64,000 nt of DNA from Pedobacter sp. R20-19 (GCF_000708265.2 NZ_JCKI01000008.1:1-64000), one strand, 5' to 3'; numbered from the stretch's first letter, positions 1 through 8,579 are shown. The notes: generated from the letters alone by a model not told the origin. Numbers and translations: made by a program.

Positions 1-171
1 TTACGTTTATCTAAAGAAAGAGCTGAATCTGTAAAAGCTTATTTAGTATCTCAAGGTGCTAATGCTTCTAGAATCGAAGCTACTGGTTACGGTCCTGATC
101 AACCTATTTCTTCTAACAAAACTGCGACTGGTCGTCAAGAAAACCGTCGTGTAGAATTTACATTATACTAA
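1..171 (+). CDS. OmpA-family protein, C-terminal end (partial at window start)
   Basis: The first 56 codons, in frame from base 1 to TAA, encode the end of an OmpA C-terminal (peptidoglycan-binding) domain: the segment LSKERAESVKAYL followed by GY GPDQP and ending ENRRVEF. The Glu/Arg-rich helix and terminal NRRVEF strand are typical of this fold, which anchors the outer membrane to peptidoglycan. The N-terminal barrel or lipoprotein part lies outside the window. A strong hairpin terminator follows. Confidence 0.85.
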   Translation, partial: LRLSKERAESVKAYLVSQGANASRIEATGYGPDQPISSNKTATGRQENRRVEFTLY

Positions 172-218
172 TCTTTATTGAAGCGATCTTAGCTAATTTT
201 AAGATCACCTCCATAAAT

Positions 219-255
219 AAATGCAGTTAAAAAATATCTTAACTGCATTTATTTT
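219..255 (+). terminator. Terminator after OmpA-type gene
   Basis: Perfect 12-bp arms AAATGCAGTTAA and TTAACTGCATTT, separated by 8 nt and followed by ATTTTAT. It sits 48 bp past the stop codon. Confidence 0.7.
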
Positions 256-300
256 ATCAGATGGTCTGGCGAAAGCAAAACTCTTCTAAAAAAACCCACC

Positions 301-1398
301 ATGAAAAAAGAATTCCCATTTTACATTAAAGCGCCAGTAATTATGCTTGGCCTGGTTATCGCTGTGTTTATCCTCAGCGTACTTCGGGATATTCTGGTTC
401 CCTTGGCTTTCGCAACACTCATCGCCATATTATTGAATCCCCTATCCGTAAGGCTGGAAAGAAAATTACCAAAAATCCTTTCCATATTAATTTCGATGAT
501 CGTTGCATTATTGGTTGTAGTTGGAATCGCTTATTTTTTATCATCGCAAATTGCACACTTCTTTGATAATGTTGATGCCATGAAGCAGAAGTTTACAGAA
601 TTGCTTTACACCACACAGGCCTGGCTGGAAAAAACTTTTGGTATTGGCTCTAAAAAACAGGTGCAGATGATTAAAGAGGCGGCTAATAATAGTAAAGCAG
701 TGATCGGACAAACCTTGAGTGGCGCATTAGGCATACTCAGCGTAGTTTTCCTGATTCCTGTTTATACCTTCCTCATCATGCTTTACAAAACTTTGATCCT
801 CAATTTTTTCTACGAAGTTTTCTCTACCGAGAATCAGCAAAAAGTTGGTGAAATTCTTGCAGAAACCAAAGCAGCCATCCAGAGTTATATTGTTGGTCTG
901 TTAATAGAAACTGGCATAGTTGCGGTGATGAATTCTTGTGCATTATTAATTCTGGGCGTACCAAACGCTATTTTAATTGGTGTGATTGGAGCAATCTTAA
1001 ACCTGCTACCGTATATAGGCGGAATCATAGCCATTGCATTGCCTGTATTAATGGCGACCGTATCTTTTGATGGGTATACCACTCAACTACTAATTATTGC
1101 AGCCTATGCGCTCATCCAGTTCATTGATAATAATTTACTAGTTCCAAAAATTGTTTCATCTAAGGTACAGATCAATGCATTGGTATCTATCGTTATTGTA
1201 CTTATGGGTGCGGCTGTATGGGGCGTACCAGGCATGTTTTTGTCTATACCTTTTATAGCAGTACTTAAAATTATATTCGACAGAATTGATGAATTAAAAC
1301 CTTGGGGGAAATTACTTGGTGATAATATTCCTACCGAACACCTTGGTCAGTTAAAAAGGCTGAGAAGAGGTAAAACGCCATTGGTAAAAAACACTTAA
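301..1398 (+). CDS. AI-2E family transporter (PF01594 type permease)
   Basis: A 365-residue polytopic membrane protein. Two hydrophobic segments lie near residues 12-45 and one at 60-80. A soluble amphipathic stretch follows at about 85-135, then a cluster of membrane helices from about 140 to 330 with the conserved Gly/Pro-rich loop GAILNLLPYIGGI and the motif FIDNNLLVPKI. This layout is that of the AI-2E/YdiK/PerM family. Members move varied substrates (some are Na+/H+ antiporters), so export of autoinducer-2 should not be assumed. The small anchored protein at 1422 follows after 23 bp and is probably cotranscribed. Confidence 0.85.
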   Translation: MKKEFPFYIKAPVIMLGLVIAVFILSVLRDILVPLAFATLIAILLNPLSVRLERKLPKILSILISMIVALLVVVGIAYFLSSQIAHFFDNVDAMKQKFTELLYTTQAWLEKTFGIGSKKQVQMIKEAANNSKAVIGQTLSGALGILSVVFLIPVYTFLIMLYKTLILNFFYEVFSTENQQKVGEILAETKAAIQSYIVGLLIETGIVAVMNSCALLILGVPNAILIGVIGAILNLLPYIGGIIAIALPVLMATVSFDGYTTQLLIIAAYALIQFIDNNLLVPKIVSSKVQINALVSIVIVLMGAAVWGVPGMFLSIPFIAVLKIIFDRIDELKPWGKLLGDNIPTEHLGQLKRLRRGKTPLVKNT

Positions 1399-1421
1399 GA
1401 TAAATTAAAGACAAAAATAAC

Positions 1422-1808
1422 ATGACAGCTGGAAAAAAAATTATATCAATTGTAGTCGCAATCGCTTTATTGGTGATTGGAGGATTAATCTATTACAATT
1501 ATTTCTTTGTATTTGGAGAAGGTGTTAAAGCTGGTGAATTAAACTATATCGTTAAAAAAGGGTATGTATTTAAGTCATATGAAGGAAAGCTCATTCAAAG
1601 CGGCATCAAATCAAGGCAGACGGGGACCCTACAAAATAATGAATTTGAGTTTTCGGTTGGCGACAAACAAATTGCAGAGCGCATGATGGGCAACAGTGGA
1701 AAGTTTTATGAACTGCATTATAAAGAATATAAAGGCAGCTTACCTTGGCGAGGTTATAGCCGGTATGTTGTAGATAGCATTTATTCTGTAAAAGATCTAC
1801 CACAGTAG
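1422..1808 (+). CDS. Small membrane-anchored hypothetical protein
   Basis: 128 residues. One N-terminal hydrophobic helix (about residues 6-27) has no signal-peptidase site, so the protein is probably anchored in the inner membrane with a periplasmic domain of about 100 residues, rich in Lys, Tyr and Gly. I recall close homologues in this family of bacteria annotated as 6-phosphogluconate dehydrogenase, but nothing here (no Rossmann motif, too short) supports that enzyme. It is translationally close to the upstream permease and ends just before a terminator. Confidence 0.7.
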   Translation: MTAGKKIISIVVAIALLVIGGLIYYNYFFVFGEGVKAGELNYIVKKGYVFKSYEGKLIQSGIKSRQTGTLQNNEFEFSVGDKQIAERMMGNSGKFYELHYKEYKGSLPWRGYSRYVVDSIYSVKDLPQ

Positions 1809-1829
1809 CAATGCCTTACGTATAAAATC

Positions 1830-1866
1830 AATCCGAACCAACCTTATGTTAGTTCGGATTTTTTTT
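1830..1866 (+). terminator. Terminator of the AI-2E permease operon
   Basis: AATCCGAAC and GTTCGGATT form a perfect 9-bp stem with a 13-nt loop, followed by an uninterrupted T tract. It lies 22 bp after the stop. Confidence 0.8.
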
Positions 1867-1872
1867 GCATTA

Positions 1873-1893
1873 GTCCGGAAAATTTTTCCGGAC
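1873..1893. repeat. Perfect 10-bp inverted repeat
   Basis: GTCCGGAAAA-T-TTTTCCGGAC lies immediately after the terminator's T tract. The rest of 1809-2219 holds no convincing gene: a short reading frame at 1846-2070 runs through the terminator. This could be a second hairpin or a protein-binding site; its role is unknown. Confidence 0.45.
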
Positions 1894-2160
1894 GATGATA
1901 ACTATGGATTTATAATCCATCTTAAGAATCAACAATTAGGTTTGTTTACAATTTCTTTTTCTGCTGAATCCTTAAGAAGATTAAAAATTTTAAGGAAAAA
2001 TCCTGACCAACTCACCTTCCCATCACTGCTCAATATAGTTAAATTCTCTTTTGCATGGCTATCATCATAATTATTCATTTTGCCAGAATTCAAAAATAAA
2101 AGGAAATGCTTTCCCGCATTCAAGTCAAATATTTAGTACATTTATAAACATTATAATTGA

Positions 2161-2207
2161 AAAATTGTATATTAATATATCATTATAAGATATTAGTATA
2201 CAATTTT
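2161..2207. promoter_or_regulatory. 18-bp inverted repeat, probable MarR operator
   Basis: The arms AAAATTGTATATTAATAT (2161-2178) and ATATTAGTATACAATTTT (2190-2207) match at 17 of 18 positions with an 11-bp spacer. The repeat ends 12 bp before the SDR start codon. A promoter-like TACATTTA (2137-2144) lies just upstream, so the repeat would cover the transcription start or leader. The operon's second gene is a MarR-family regulator, which makes autoregulation through this site the simplest reading. Confidence 0.55.
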
Positions 2208-2219
2208 AATCATCACTAA

Positions 2220-2939
2220 ATGAGGTTTCAGCATCAAAATATTTTGGTCATAGGAGGCAGTTCAGGCATAGGTCTAGATCTGATTAAATTATTAACCAGT
2301 GAAGGCGCTAATATCTACGCCGCCTCCAGAAGCCGCTCAGAAGAGTGGCCAGCAACTATAAATTACCAGGAAATGGATGTGCTGCAAGGTGTTGAATCAT
2401 TGGCTTCATTCATACCTGATGAACTGCATGGCCTGGTATATTGCGTAGGAAATATTAACCTTAAACCATTTAACAGAATCTCTGAGCGAGATTTGGTTGA
2501 TGATTTCAGATTAAATGTTGTAGGTGCAGCCTTGTCTATACAACAGGCATTAAAATCTTTAAAAAATGTTCCGTCAGCATCCATTGTACTGATAAGTTCT
2601 GTTGCTGCTAAAACAGGCATGGGTTTTCATTCCAGTATCGCTGCTTCTAAAGCTGCTGTTGAAGGACTGGCCCTCTCATTAGCAGCTGAACTAAGCAGTA
2701 ACCAAATTAGGGTGAATGTGGTTTCTCCTTCCTTAACCAATACACCCTTAGCTGCTAAACTACTTAACACACCCGAAAAAATGGAGGCATCTGCAAAAAG
2801 ACACCCGATTGGAAAACATGGAGAACCAAAAGATATCAGTGCCGCAATTGCTTTTTTGCTTTCACAAGACAGCAGCTGGATTACTGGCCAAATTATTCCG
2901 GTTGATGGGGGCATAAGCAATTTAAAAACCAATTTTTAA
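2220..2939 (+). CDS. SDR family oxidoreductase, first gene of the photoprotection operon
   Basis: 239 residues, the usual length for a classical short-chain dehydrogenase. It has an N-terminal nucleotide-binding motif (GGSSGIG, about residues 12-18), an NxxG-like segment (CVGN) in place of NNAG, an active-site Ser in LISSVAA, and ITGQIIPVDGG near the C-terminus. The usual YxxxK catalytic motif is replaced: SSIAASKAAVEG has Ser-Ile-Ala-Ala-Ser-Lys where Tyr is expected, which is uncommon and could change the chemistry. The substrate is unknown. The MarR gene follows after 9 bp, then crtB and the photolyases. SDR genes with this company recur in light-induced clusters of other bacteria. Confidence 0.85.
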   Translation: MRFQHQNILVIGGSSGIGLDLIKLLTSEGANIYAASRSRSEEWPATINYQEMDVLQGVESLASFIPDELHGLVYCVGNINLKPFNRISERDLVDDFRLNVVGAALSIQQALKSLKNVPSASIVLISSVAAKTGMGFHSSIAASKAAVEGLALSLAAELSSNQIRVNVVSPSLTNTPLAAKLLNTPEKMEASAKRHPIGKHGEPKDISAAIAFLLSQDSSWITGQIIPVDGGISNLKTNF

Positions 2940-2948
2940 CAAAACCTA

Positions 2949-3563
2949 ATGATGTACAACCTGATTAATGAATTGGTAACCCTGGTTAAAGAATATGAAG
3001 GCAGTGCAGTAAATCCTGCAGAAAATCTTTATGCCTTCCGCAAATGGTTAAATATCCACTTTGAAGATAAACATTCCTCATCAACGTTCGAACCAGATTG
3101 GGCGGGAAAAGTTAATGGCCGATCTCCAGATAGCGTAATCAATACTTCACTGGTTCATTTATACAGGTATGCCAAGATCCACGCCAAAGCTGCTATTACC
3201 AATAGTGCATTCTCCACGCCTGATGAATTTATTTACCTGATTAGCCTGGCTTCTGGCGGAAGCATGAGTAAAACGGAACTGATAAAACAGAACATACACG
3301 ATAAGCCGGCAGGATCACTGATCATTAAAAGACTGCTGGACAAAGGATTAATTGAACAGCAATCTTCAGATTTGGATAAGAGAAGTAGAATGGTACAAAT
3401 AACTGCCGAAGGAAGTGATCATTTGAAACAAAGCATGGATAAGATCAGACTTGCCTCAGCTCATGTAACAGAACCGCTTTCTTCAAATGAGAAAATGGAC
3501 CTGATTACCTTATTACTCAAAATGGAAGAATTTCATCAGGCACAGCTGGTAGAAAAAATTTAA
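2949..3563 (+). CDS. MarR-family transcriptional regulator
   Basis: 204 residues. The C-terminal half is a winged helix-turn-helix: LASGGSMSKTELIKQ, then the recognition region and a wing with LDKRSRMVQITAEG (about residues 140-155), the MarR signature. The first 85 residues are an unusually long N-terminal extension compared with the ~145-residue norm and may hold dimerisation or ligand-sensing functions. It is cotranscribed with the SDR, 9 bp downstream. I infer that it represses or activates the photoprotection operon through the inverted repeat at 2161-2207. Two ATG codons in tandem (2949, 2952) are possible starts. Confidence 0.85.
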   Translation: MMYNLINELVTLVKEYEGSAVNPAENLYAFRKWLNIHFEDKHSSSTFEPDWAGKVNGRSPDSVINTSLVHLYRYAKIHAKAAITNSAFSTPDEFIYLISLASGGSMSKTELIKQNIHDKPAGSLIIKRLLDKGLIEQQSSDLDKRSRMVQITAEGSDHLKQSMDKIRLASAHVTEPLSSNEKMDLITLLLKMEEFHQAQLVEKI

Positions 3564-3642
3564 CATTTATGGTCATAATTCATTTTGAACGACACTTTTT
3601 ACGATTATTTAATTTTTGCTTCAGCCCATCCATTTAGAAAAA

Positions 3643-4479
3643 ATGAAAACCATCTTTGATAAAGTATCTGCAGAATGCAGTAAAATAGTAACTAAAAGTT
3701 ATAGCACCAGTTTTTCATTGGGCATTCAGTTTCTTGGCGAAAAGCTTCGGAATCCTATTTATGCCATATATGGTTTTGTAAGGCTAGCCGATGAAATTGT
3801 AGATAGTTTTCATGATTACGATAAGGTGGCACTACTTACTAAATTTAAGAGAGATTGTTACGAAGCCATCAACGATCGCATCAGCCTGAACCCTGTACTA
3901 AATGCTTTTCAGGAGGTAGTAAACACCTATAAAATAGATGTTGAGCTGATCGATCTTTTCCTTCAAAGCATGGAAATGGATCTTCAAAAAGAAGTTTATA
4001 CGCCTGAAAAATATGAGCAATATATCCTGGGCTCAGCACAGGTAGTAGGCCTGATGTGCCTCCATGTTTTTACAGAAGGCAATAAAATAACCTATGAACG
4101 CTTAAAGGAATCAGCTATGAAACTGGGCTCTGCCTTTCAAAAAGTAAATTTTTTAAGAGATGTAAATGCAGATTTTTATGTATTAAGCCGAACCTATTTC
4201 CCCAATGTAGATTTATCCGAATTCACTACATCAGAAAAAAACCTTATTGAACAAGAAATTAGTGCCGAATTTGACGCTGCCCTAGCCGGTATCAGGCAGT
4301 TGCCTGCTTCATCAAGAAAGGGTGTATATCTGGCTTATATTTATTATAGAAGACTTTTTGATAAAATCAGGAAGAAAACAGCCACACAGATTATGGCCGA
4401 ACGGGTCAGAATTTCCAATGTTCAGAAATTTACGTTAATGTTTGGCTCTGTGCTAAGAAGCAGATACAACCGGATATGA
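3643..4479 (+). CDS. crtB: Phytoene synthase
   Basis: 278 residues from the ATG at 3643; a TTG at 3616 is in frame but adds nine residues not expected in the family. The enzyme condenses two geranylgeranyl diphosphates to phytoene, the first committed C40 carotenoid step. Both Asp-rich, Mg2+-diphosphate-binding motifs are present: DEIVD (residues 50-54) and RDVNADF (Asp173/Asp177). The YGFVRLADE context and NFLRD are diagnostic of the squalene/phytoene synthase fold. It lies between the MarR gene and the TIGR03643/photolyase genes, about 6 kb from the lycopene cyclase and 8 kb from crtI. No geranylgeranyl diphosphate synthase is in the window. Confidence 0.93.
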   Translation: MKTIFDKVSAECSKIVTKSYSTSFSLGIQFLGEKLRNPIYAIYGFVRLADEIVDSFHDYDKVALLTKFKRDCYEAINDRISLNPVLNAFQEVVNTYKIDVELIDLFLQSMEMDLQKEVYTPEKYEQYILGSAQVVGLMCLHVFTEGNKITYERLKESAMKLGSAFQKVNFLRDVNADFYVLSRTYFPNVDLSEFTTSEKNLIEQEISAEFDAALAGIRQLPASSRKGVYLAYIYYRRLFDKIRKKTATQIMAERVRISNVQKFTLMFGSVLRSRYNRI

Positions 4480-4542
4480 ACAAGCGGAAAAAAGTGGTGC
4501 AGAAAACTTAAAATGAACAAATTAACTTAAAAAAGATTGATA

Positions 4543-4827
4543 ATGATCAATACCCATACATTTTCCATTACAGAGATAGATCGGATCATGGAGATGGCCT
4601 GGGAAGACCGGACCACCTTTGATGCCATTGAGGCACAATTTGGATTAAAGCACCAGGAAGTGATTGCTTTCATGAGAAAACAAATGAAGGCCAGTAGTTT
4701 TAAAATGTGGCGGAAAAGAATGGGAAACAGATCAACCAAACATGCCGCATTAAGAAGCCCAAATATCAGCCGTTTTAAATGCGACCGGCAAAGAAGCATC
4801 AGCCATAATAAGATCAGCAAAAGATAG
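4543..4827 (+). CDS. TIGR03643/DUF2805 family protein
   Basis: 94 residues from the ATG at 4543 (a TTG six bases earlier is less likely). The N-terminal half carries the family signature: ITEIDRIMEMAWEDRTTF, then an HTH-like segment with FGLKHQEVIAFMRK and SSFKMWRKRM. The C-terminal 30 residues are basic and Ser/Arg-rich, suggesting nucleic-acid binding. The function is unknown. The family is known mainly for its neighbourhood with photolyase/cryptochrome and carotenoid genes, as here, with the next gene starting 3 bp downstream. A small regulator or accessory factor of light responses is an inference. Confidence 0.85.
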   Translation: MINTHTFSITEIDRIMEMAWEDRTTFDAIEAQFGLKHQEVIAFMRKQMKASSFKMWRKRMGNRSTKHAALRSPNISRFKCDRQRSISHNKISKR

Positions 4828-4830
4828 CAT

Positions 4831-5958
4831 ATGTCAGCGATCCGCTTCACTACAGATTATACTTCTATTTTAAAGAAAATTAAGGAAATAGATCCTTTGC
4901 AATATGCAAAAACGAGAAATTTCATTAATGGATCGGTGAGTTACCTTTCTCCGTATATTTCGAGAGGAGTAATCAGCTTGAAACAGGTACAGCAGGAAGT
5001 AATTAATAAAGGCTTTGGATTAGAAATTACCCAAAAGTTTTTTCAGGAATTGGCCTGGCGTGAATATTATCAACGCCTTTGGCAAGCGAAAAAAGATTTA
5101 ATCTGGGAAGATCTGAAACAACCACAACCTGATTTTTTACATCATGAGCTAATGGCTTCAGTGATAAATGCCGAAACAGGCATCAATGCAGTTGATCAGC
5201 AAATTAAAAACCTATACCATTCAGGCTACATGCACAACCATGTTAGAATGTACGTAGCTTCCATAGTATGCAATATCGGTAAAACCCATTGGTTACAGCC
5301 TTCAAAATGGTTATATTATCATTTACTGGATGGAGATATTGCCAGTAATACGGCCAGCTGGCAGTGGGTATCCGGTGCTTTTGCATCAAAAAAATATTAT
5401 TGCAATCAAGAAAACATCAATAAATACACTGGCAGCGATCAACTTAATACATTTTTAGACAAATCTTACGAAGAACTGCCAACAATACCTGTTCCTGATG
5501 AATTAAAGGAACGTTTTAGGTTACAGTTGAAAACTCCTTTGCCCGAAACACCATTTCCAAGTATTGATTTGAATAAGCCAACCCTTATTTACAACAGCTA
5601 CAATCTTGATCCTGTTTGGAGATCAGATCAAAATGTAAATCGGATACTGTTATTAGAACCATCGCATTTCTCAAAATACCCGGTTAGTGAGCAGGTAATT
5701 AAGTTCATTGTAGATCTTTCAAAAAACATCCTGGGGATTCAAATCTATACCGGCGAGATTTCGGACTTAACATCCTTGTACGAAAACAGTCAGCAATCAT
5801 TAAATGAATCTTTTATTTCCAAGGCGCATCCTGCATTTAGCCATTATCCGGGTGTTAAAGAAAGTTACGATTGGATGTTTCCTGAAGTAACGGGTGAATA
5901 CCATTCTTTTTTTAAATACTGGAAAAAATGCAAGCCCTACCTTGACCAAATGATGTGA
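4831..5958 (+). CDS. Photolyase-like FAD-binding protein with apparent domain swap
   Basis: 375 residues. It starts directly with the helical FAD-binding domain: RNFINGSVSYLSPYISRGVIS, ELAWREYYQ, and DGDIASNTASWQW at about residues 167-179, the flavin-contacting signature. The N-terminal antenna domain of normal photolyases (about 130 residues) is missing. Residues 250-375 instead look like that same alpha/beta domain moved to the C-terminus: TLIYNSYNLDPVW resembles the first strand and Arg/Asp loop, RILLLEP the second, and GIQIYTGEI the third. Antenna-less short photolyase-like proteins with single-stranded DNA repair activity have been described. This may be a permuted relative. The start is 3 bp after the upstream stop, so the genes are translationally coupled. 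Confidence 0.8.
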   Translation: MSAIRFTTDYTSILKKIKEIDPLQYAKTRNFINGSVSYLSPYISRGVISLKQVQQEVINKGFGLEITQKFFQELAWREYYQRLWQAKKDLIWEDLKQPQPDFLHHELMASVINAETGINAVDQQIKNLYHSGYMHNHVRMYVASIVCNIGKTHWLQPSKWLYYHLLDGDIASNTASWQWVSGAFASKKYYCNQENINKYTGSDQLNTFLDKSYEELPTIPVPDELKERFRLQLKTPLPETPFPSIDLNKPTLIYNSYNLDPVWRSDQNVNRILLLEPSHFSKYPVSEQVIKFIVDLSKNILGIQIYTGEISDLTSLYENSQQSLNESFISKAHPAFSHYPGVKESYDWMFPEVTGEYHSFFKYWKKCKPYLDQMM

Positions 5959-6068
5959 GAAAGCCAATCACTTTAATCATGATCAAAGAAACCGGTAAAA
6001 CACTGGCCACGTATATTATAGTTCATAATTTAAGCCTCTATTAATATGCGGCAACCATCCCTATATTC

Positions 6069-7616
6069 ATGAAGAAAAGATATCATACCCTCCGGCTTAT
6101 TTTTGGCGATCAACTTAACCTAAAACATTCATGGTTTTTAAAAGCTGATCCATCTGTCCTTCATGTCATGATGGAAGTAAAAACCGAGACTGACTATGTT
6201 TGGCACCATATTCAAAAGGCCTGTGCTTTTTTTGCAGCGATGGAAGATTTTGCTGAAACCATCAACAGCAAAGGATTTGATACGCTTTACCTCCACCTGG
6301 ATCATCCTGAAAACAAACAAAGTTTTTCAGAAAACCTCAGTGAATTGATTAAAAAGTATGGTATTGAAGCATTTCATTATCAGCTTCCAGATGAGTACAG
6401 ACTGGATCAGGAGATGAATGATTTTTGCCATAACCTTGATATTCCCTGGCGTAGTTTCGATAGTGAACACTTCTATACCAGCAGAACTGAACTGGCAGAT
6501 TTTTTCTCGGGAAAGAAAGAACTGATTATGGAAAGCTTTTATCGGGCCATGCGGGTGAAACATCAGATTTTAATTAATGATAATCATGATCCGGAAGCAG
6601 GGAAATGGAATTTTGATGTAGAAAATCGAAAAAAGCTGCCAAAAAACCACAAACCCAATCCACCATTACTGTTTGATAACGATGTAAGAAAGCCTTACGA
6701 TAGGATCACAAAGGCAAAGGTTAAAACCATTGGCCATATTGAACCCGAATATTTACAATGGCCAATTACCAGGACACAATCGCTTAAACTTTTGCACTAT
6801 TTCTGTGAGAACTGCCTGCCCCTGTTTGGTACTTTTCAGGATGCAATGCACACAGATGAATGGTCACTCTATCATTCCCGCCTTTCATTTAGCATGAATA
6901 CTAAATTAATTTCGCCTTCAGAAGTAGTAAATACTGCTTTGGCTACCTGGGAAAAAGATAAAAGATCCATCACTTTGAATCAGATTGAGGGCTTCATTAG
7001 GCAAATTTTAGGCTGGCGCGAATATATGCGGGGTATTTACTGGATGAAGATGCCAGAATTTGAAACACTCAATCACTTTAATTACAACAGAAAACTTCCG
7101 TCATGGTATTGGACAGGCGAAACCAAAATGAACTGTTTAAAACATTCCATTTCTCAATCATTGCAGTACGCTTATGCTCACCATATACAGCGCTTAATGA
7201 TTACCGGAAATTTTGCATTGCTAGCAGGCATTAATCCCGATGAAGTGGATTTTTGGTATTTGGGTATTTATATCGATGCCATACAATGGGTAGAAATCAC
7301 CAACACGCGAGGTATGAGTCAGTATGCCGATGGTGGCATTGTAGGATCGAAGCCCTACACCGCATCGGCAAACTATATCCACAAAATGAGTAATTACTGT
7401 GAAAGTTGTAAATATAACCGTAATGATAAAGTAGGAGAAAATGCATGCCCCTTTAACAGTTTATACTGGGATTTCCACGACCGCCATAGAGAAAAACTTC
7501 AGCATAACCACCGCCTTTCAATGGTGTATCGCCTTTGGGATAAAATGAACCCTGAACTTAAATCAGCAGTTTTACAGCGAGCGAATGATTGTTTGGAAAA
7601 TCTGGATAATTTATAG
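6069..7616 (+). CDS. Fe-S bacterial cryptochrome/photolyase (probable (6-4) photolyase)
   Basis: 515 residues, as in the FeS-BCP/PhrB family. The N-terminal DPRP-type antenna domain (about 1-220) opens with LRLIFGDQLNLKHSWF. The C-terminal FAD domain contains LGWREYMRG and GINPDEVDFWYLGIYIDA. Four cysteines at about 356, 444, 447 and 460 match the spacing (88, 3, 13) of the [4Fe-4S] ligands of Agrobacterium PhrB. That family repairs (6-4) photoproducts using FAD, a lumazine antenna and visible light. It is the last gene of the operon, 110 bp after the preceding gene, with a terminator about 100 bp beyond. Together with the adjacent photolyase-like protein it suggests a dedicated UV-repair module. 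Confidence 0.92.
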   Translation: MKKRYHTLRLIFGDQLNLKHSWFLKADPSVLHVMMEVKTETDYVWHHIQKACAFFAAMEDFAETINSKGFDTLYLHLDHPENKQSFSENLSELIKKYGIEAFHYQLPDEYRLDQEMNDFCHNLDIPWRSFDSEHFYTSRTELADFFSGKKELIMESFYRAMRVKHQILINDNHDPEAGKWNFDVENRKKLPKNHKPNPPLLFDNDVRKPYDRITKAKVKTIGHIEPEYLQWPITRTQSLKLLHYFCENCLPLFGTFQDAMHTDEWSLYHSRLSFSMNTKLISPSEVVNTALATWEKDKRSITLNQIEGFIRQILGWREYMRGIYWMKMPEFETLNHFNYNRKLPSWYWTGETKMNCLKHSISQSLQYAYAHHIQRLMITGNFALLAGINPDEVDFWYLGIYIDAIQWVEITNTRGMSQYADGGIVGSKPYTASANYIHKMSNYCESCKYNRNDKVGENACPFNSLYWDFHDRHREKLQHNHRLSMVYRLWDKMNPELKSAVLQRANDCLENLDNL

Positions 7617-7717
7617 AAAGATTAGTATATCCTATCAACACGATGCAAAGACAACATATGATGTAATTCATAATATGATCGTTTAAACAAGCAATAATAA
7701 AATCTTCATCATTGACT

Positions 7718-7758
7718 CAAAAACAGAAAAAGCGGTAAATGCCGCTTTTTCTGTTTTG
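7718..7758. terminator. Bidirectional terminator between photolyase and SDR genes
   Basis: CAAAAACAGAAAAAGCGG and CCGCTTTTTCTGTTTTG form a ~17-bp stem with a 6-nt loop and T-rich ends on both strands. It serves the convergent genes ending at 7616 (+) and 7784 (-). Confidence 0.75.
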
Positions 7759-7783
7759 ACCATCCATAAGTGATCTTGCAAAT

Positions 7784-8527
7784 TTATTTTAATGCATAGT
7801 TCAGGTAACCGCCATCAGCTATAATCTCTGTTCCGGTAATAAAGCTTGCGGCATCAGATGCCAGGAATAATACTGTTTTTGCTATTTCATCAGGATTACC
7901 CAACCTTTGCAAAGCTGTAGCAGCAGCTAAAAAATCTTTTGCTTCTGAAGGTACGGCATTTTCTAAACCGGGTGTTGCTATAGGTCCAGGGCTAACAATG
8001 TTGACACGAATTTTTCTTTCTGCCAACTCATTTGCTGCAATCTGGGCAATTTTATTTAATGCTCCTTTAGTTGCAGAATATACACTTGCACCCAAATTTG
8101 CAGCGGTTGCTACCGTTGAAGAAGTGAACAATACCGCTGCACCATCTGCAAGGTGAGGAAGTAAACTTTGCAAGGTGAAAAAATGTCCTTTTACATTGGT
8201 ATTAAATTGTGCATCAAAATTAGCTTCGCTAACTTTTTCTATAGATTCAAATGTTGCAATGCCTGCATTCAGAAAAAGAACATCTACTTTACTTCCACTT
8301 TCAGCAATTGTTTTTTCTAAGATAGCAATGTCTGGAAGTTTAGATGTGTCACATAACACGGTATTCAATTTAGGATTATTTATTTCTGCAGATGCCTTTT
8401 GGAGATTTTCAGTATTTCTACCGGTTATCCAAACGGTGGCACCTGCGTTAATAAATGCTTTTGCTGTTGCCAATCCAATTCCGGTAGTTCCTCCGCTAAT
8501 AACGACGTTTTTATTTGTAAAGTCCAT
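7784..8527 (-). CDS. SDR family oxidoreductase
   Basis: 247 residues, counted from the ATG at 8527 because the family begins MDFTNKNVVISGG; an upstream ATG-proximal extension to 8563 adds twelve unlikely residues. It has a complete classical SDR core: GGTTGIG cofactor motif, LFLNAG, active-site Ser in FTSST, catalytic Tyr/Lys in YSATKGAL, and the C-terminal ITGTEIIADGG. This NAD(P)-dependent enzyme has an unknown substrate. It is divergent from the HxlR regulator at 8630, with a shared 102-bp control region rich in GTAAC sites. That arrangement is typical of a regulator and its electrophile-responsive target reductase. Confidence 0.9.
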   Translation of the reverse strand: MDFTNKNVVISGGTTGIGLATAKAFINAGATVWITGRNTENLQKASAEINNPKLNTVLCDTSKLPDIAILEKTIAESGSKVDVLFLNAGIATFESIEKVSEANFDAQFNTNVKGHFFTLQSLLPHLADGAAVLFTSSTVATAANLGASVYSATKGALNKIAQIAANELAERKIRVNIVSPGPIATPGLENAVPSEAKDFLAAATALQRLGNPDEIAKTVLFLASDAASFITGTEIIADGGYLNYALK

Positions 8528-8579
8528 AATTATCTTTAATTGTTTAAGCTGTAAAGGTATCATGAATCAATTTATTTCA

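Noticed and set aside
1422..1808. 6-phosphogluconate dehydrogenase
   Set aside because: At 128 residues with a membrane anchor and no dinucleotide-binding motif, that name (which I recall on homologues) cannot be right.
1846..2070. Open frame of 74 codons between the permease operon and the SDR gene
   Set aside because: It begins inside a terminator hairpin, runs through a perfect palindrome, and has no domain, signal or neighbour support.
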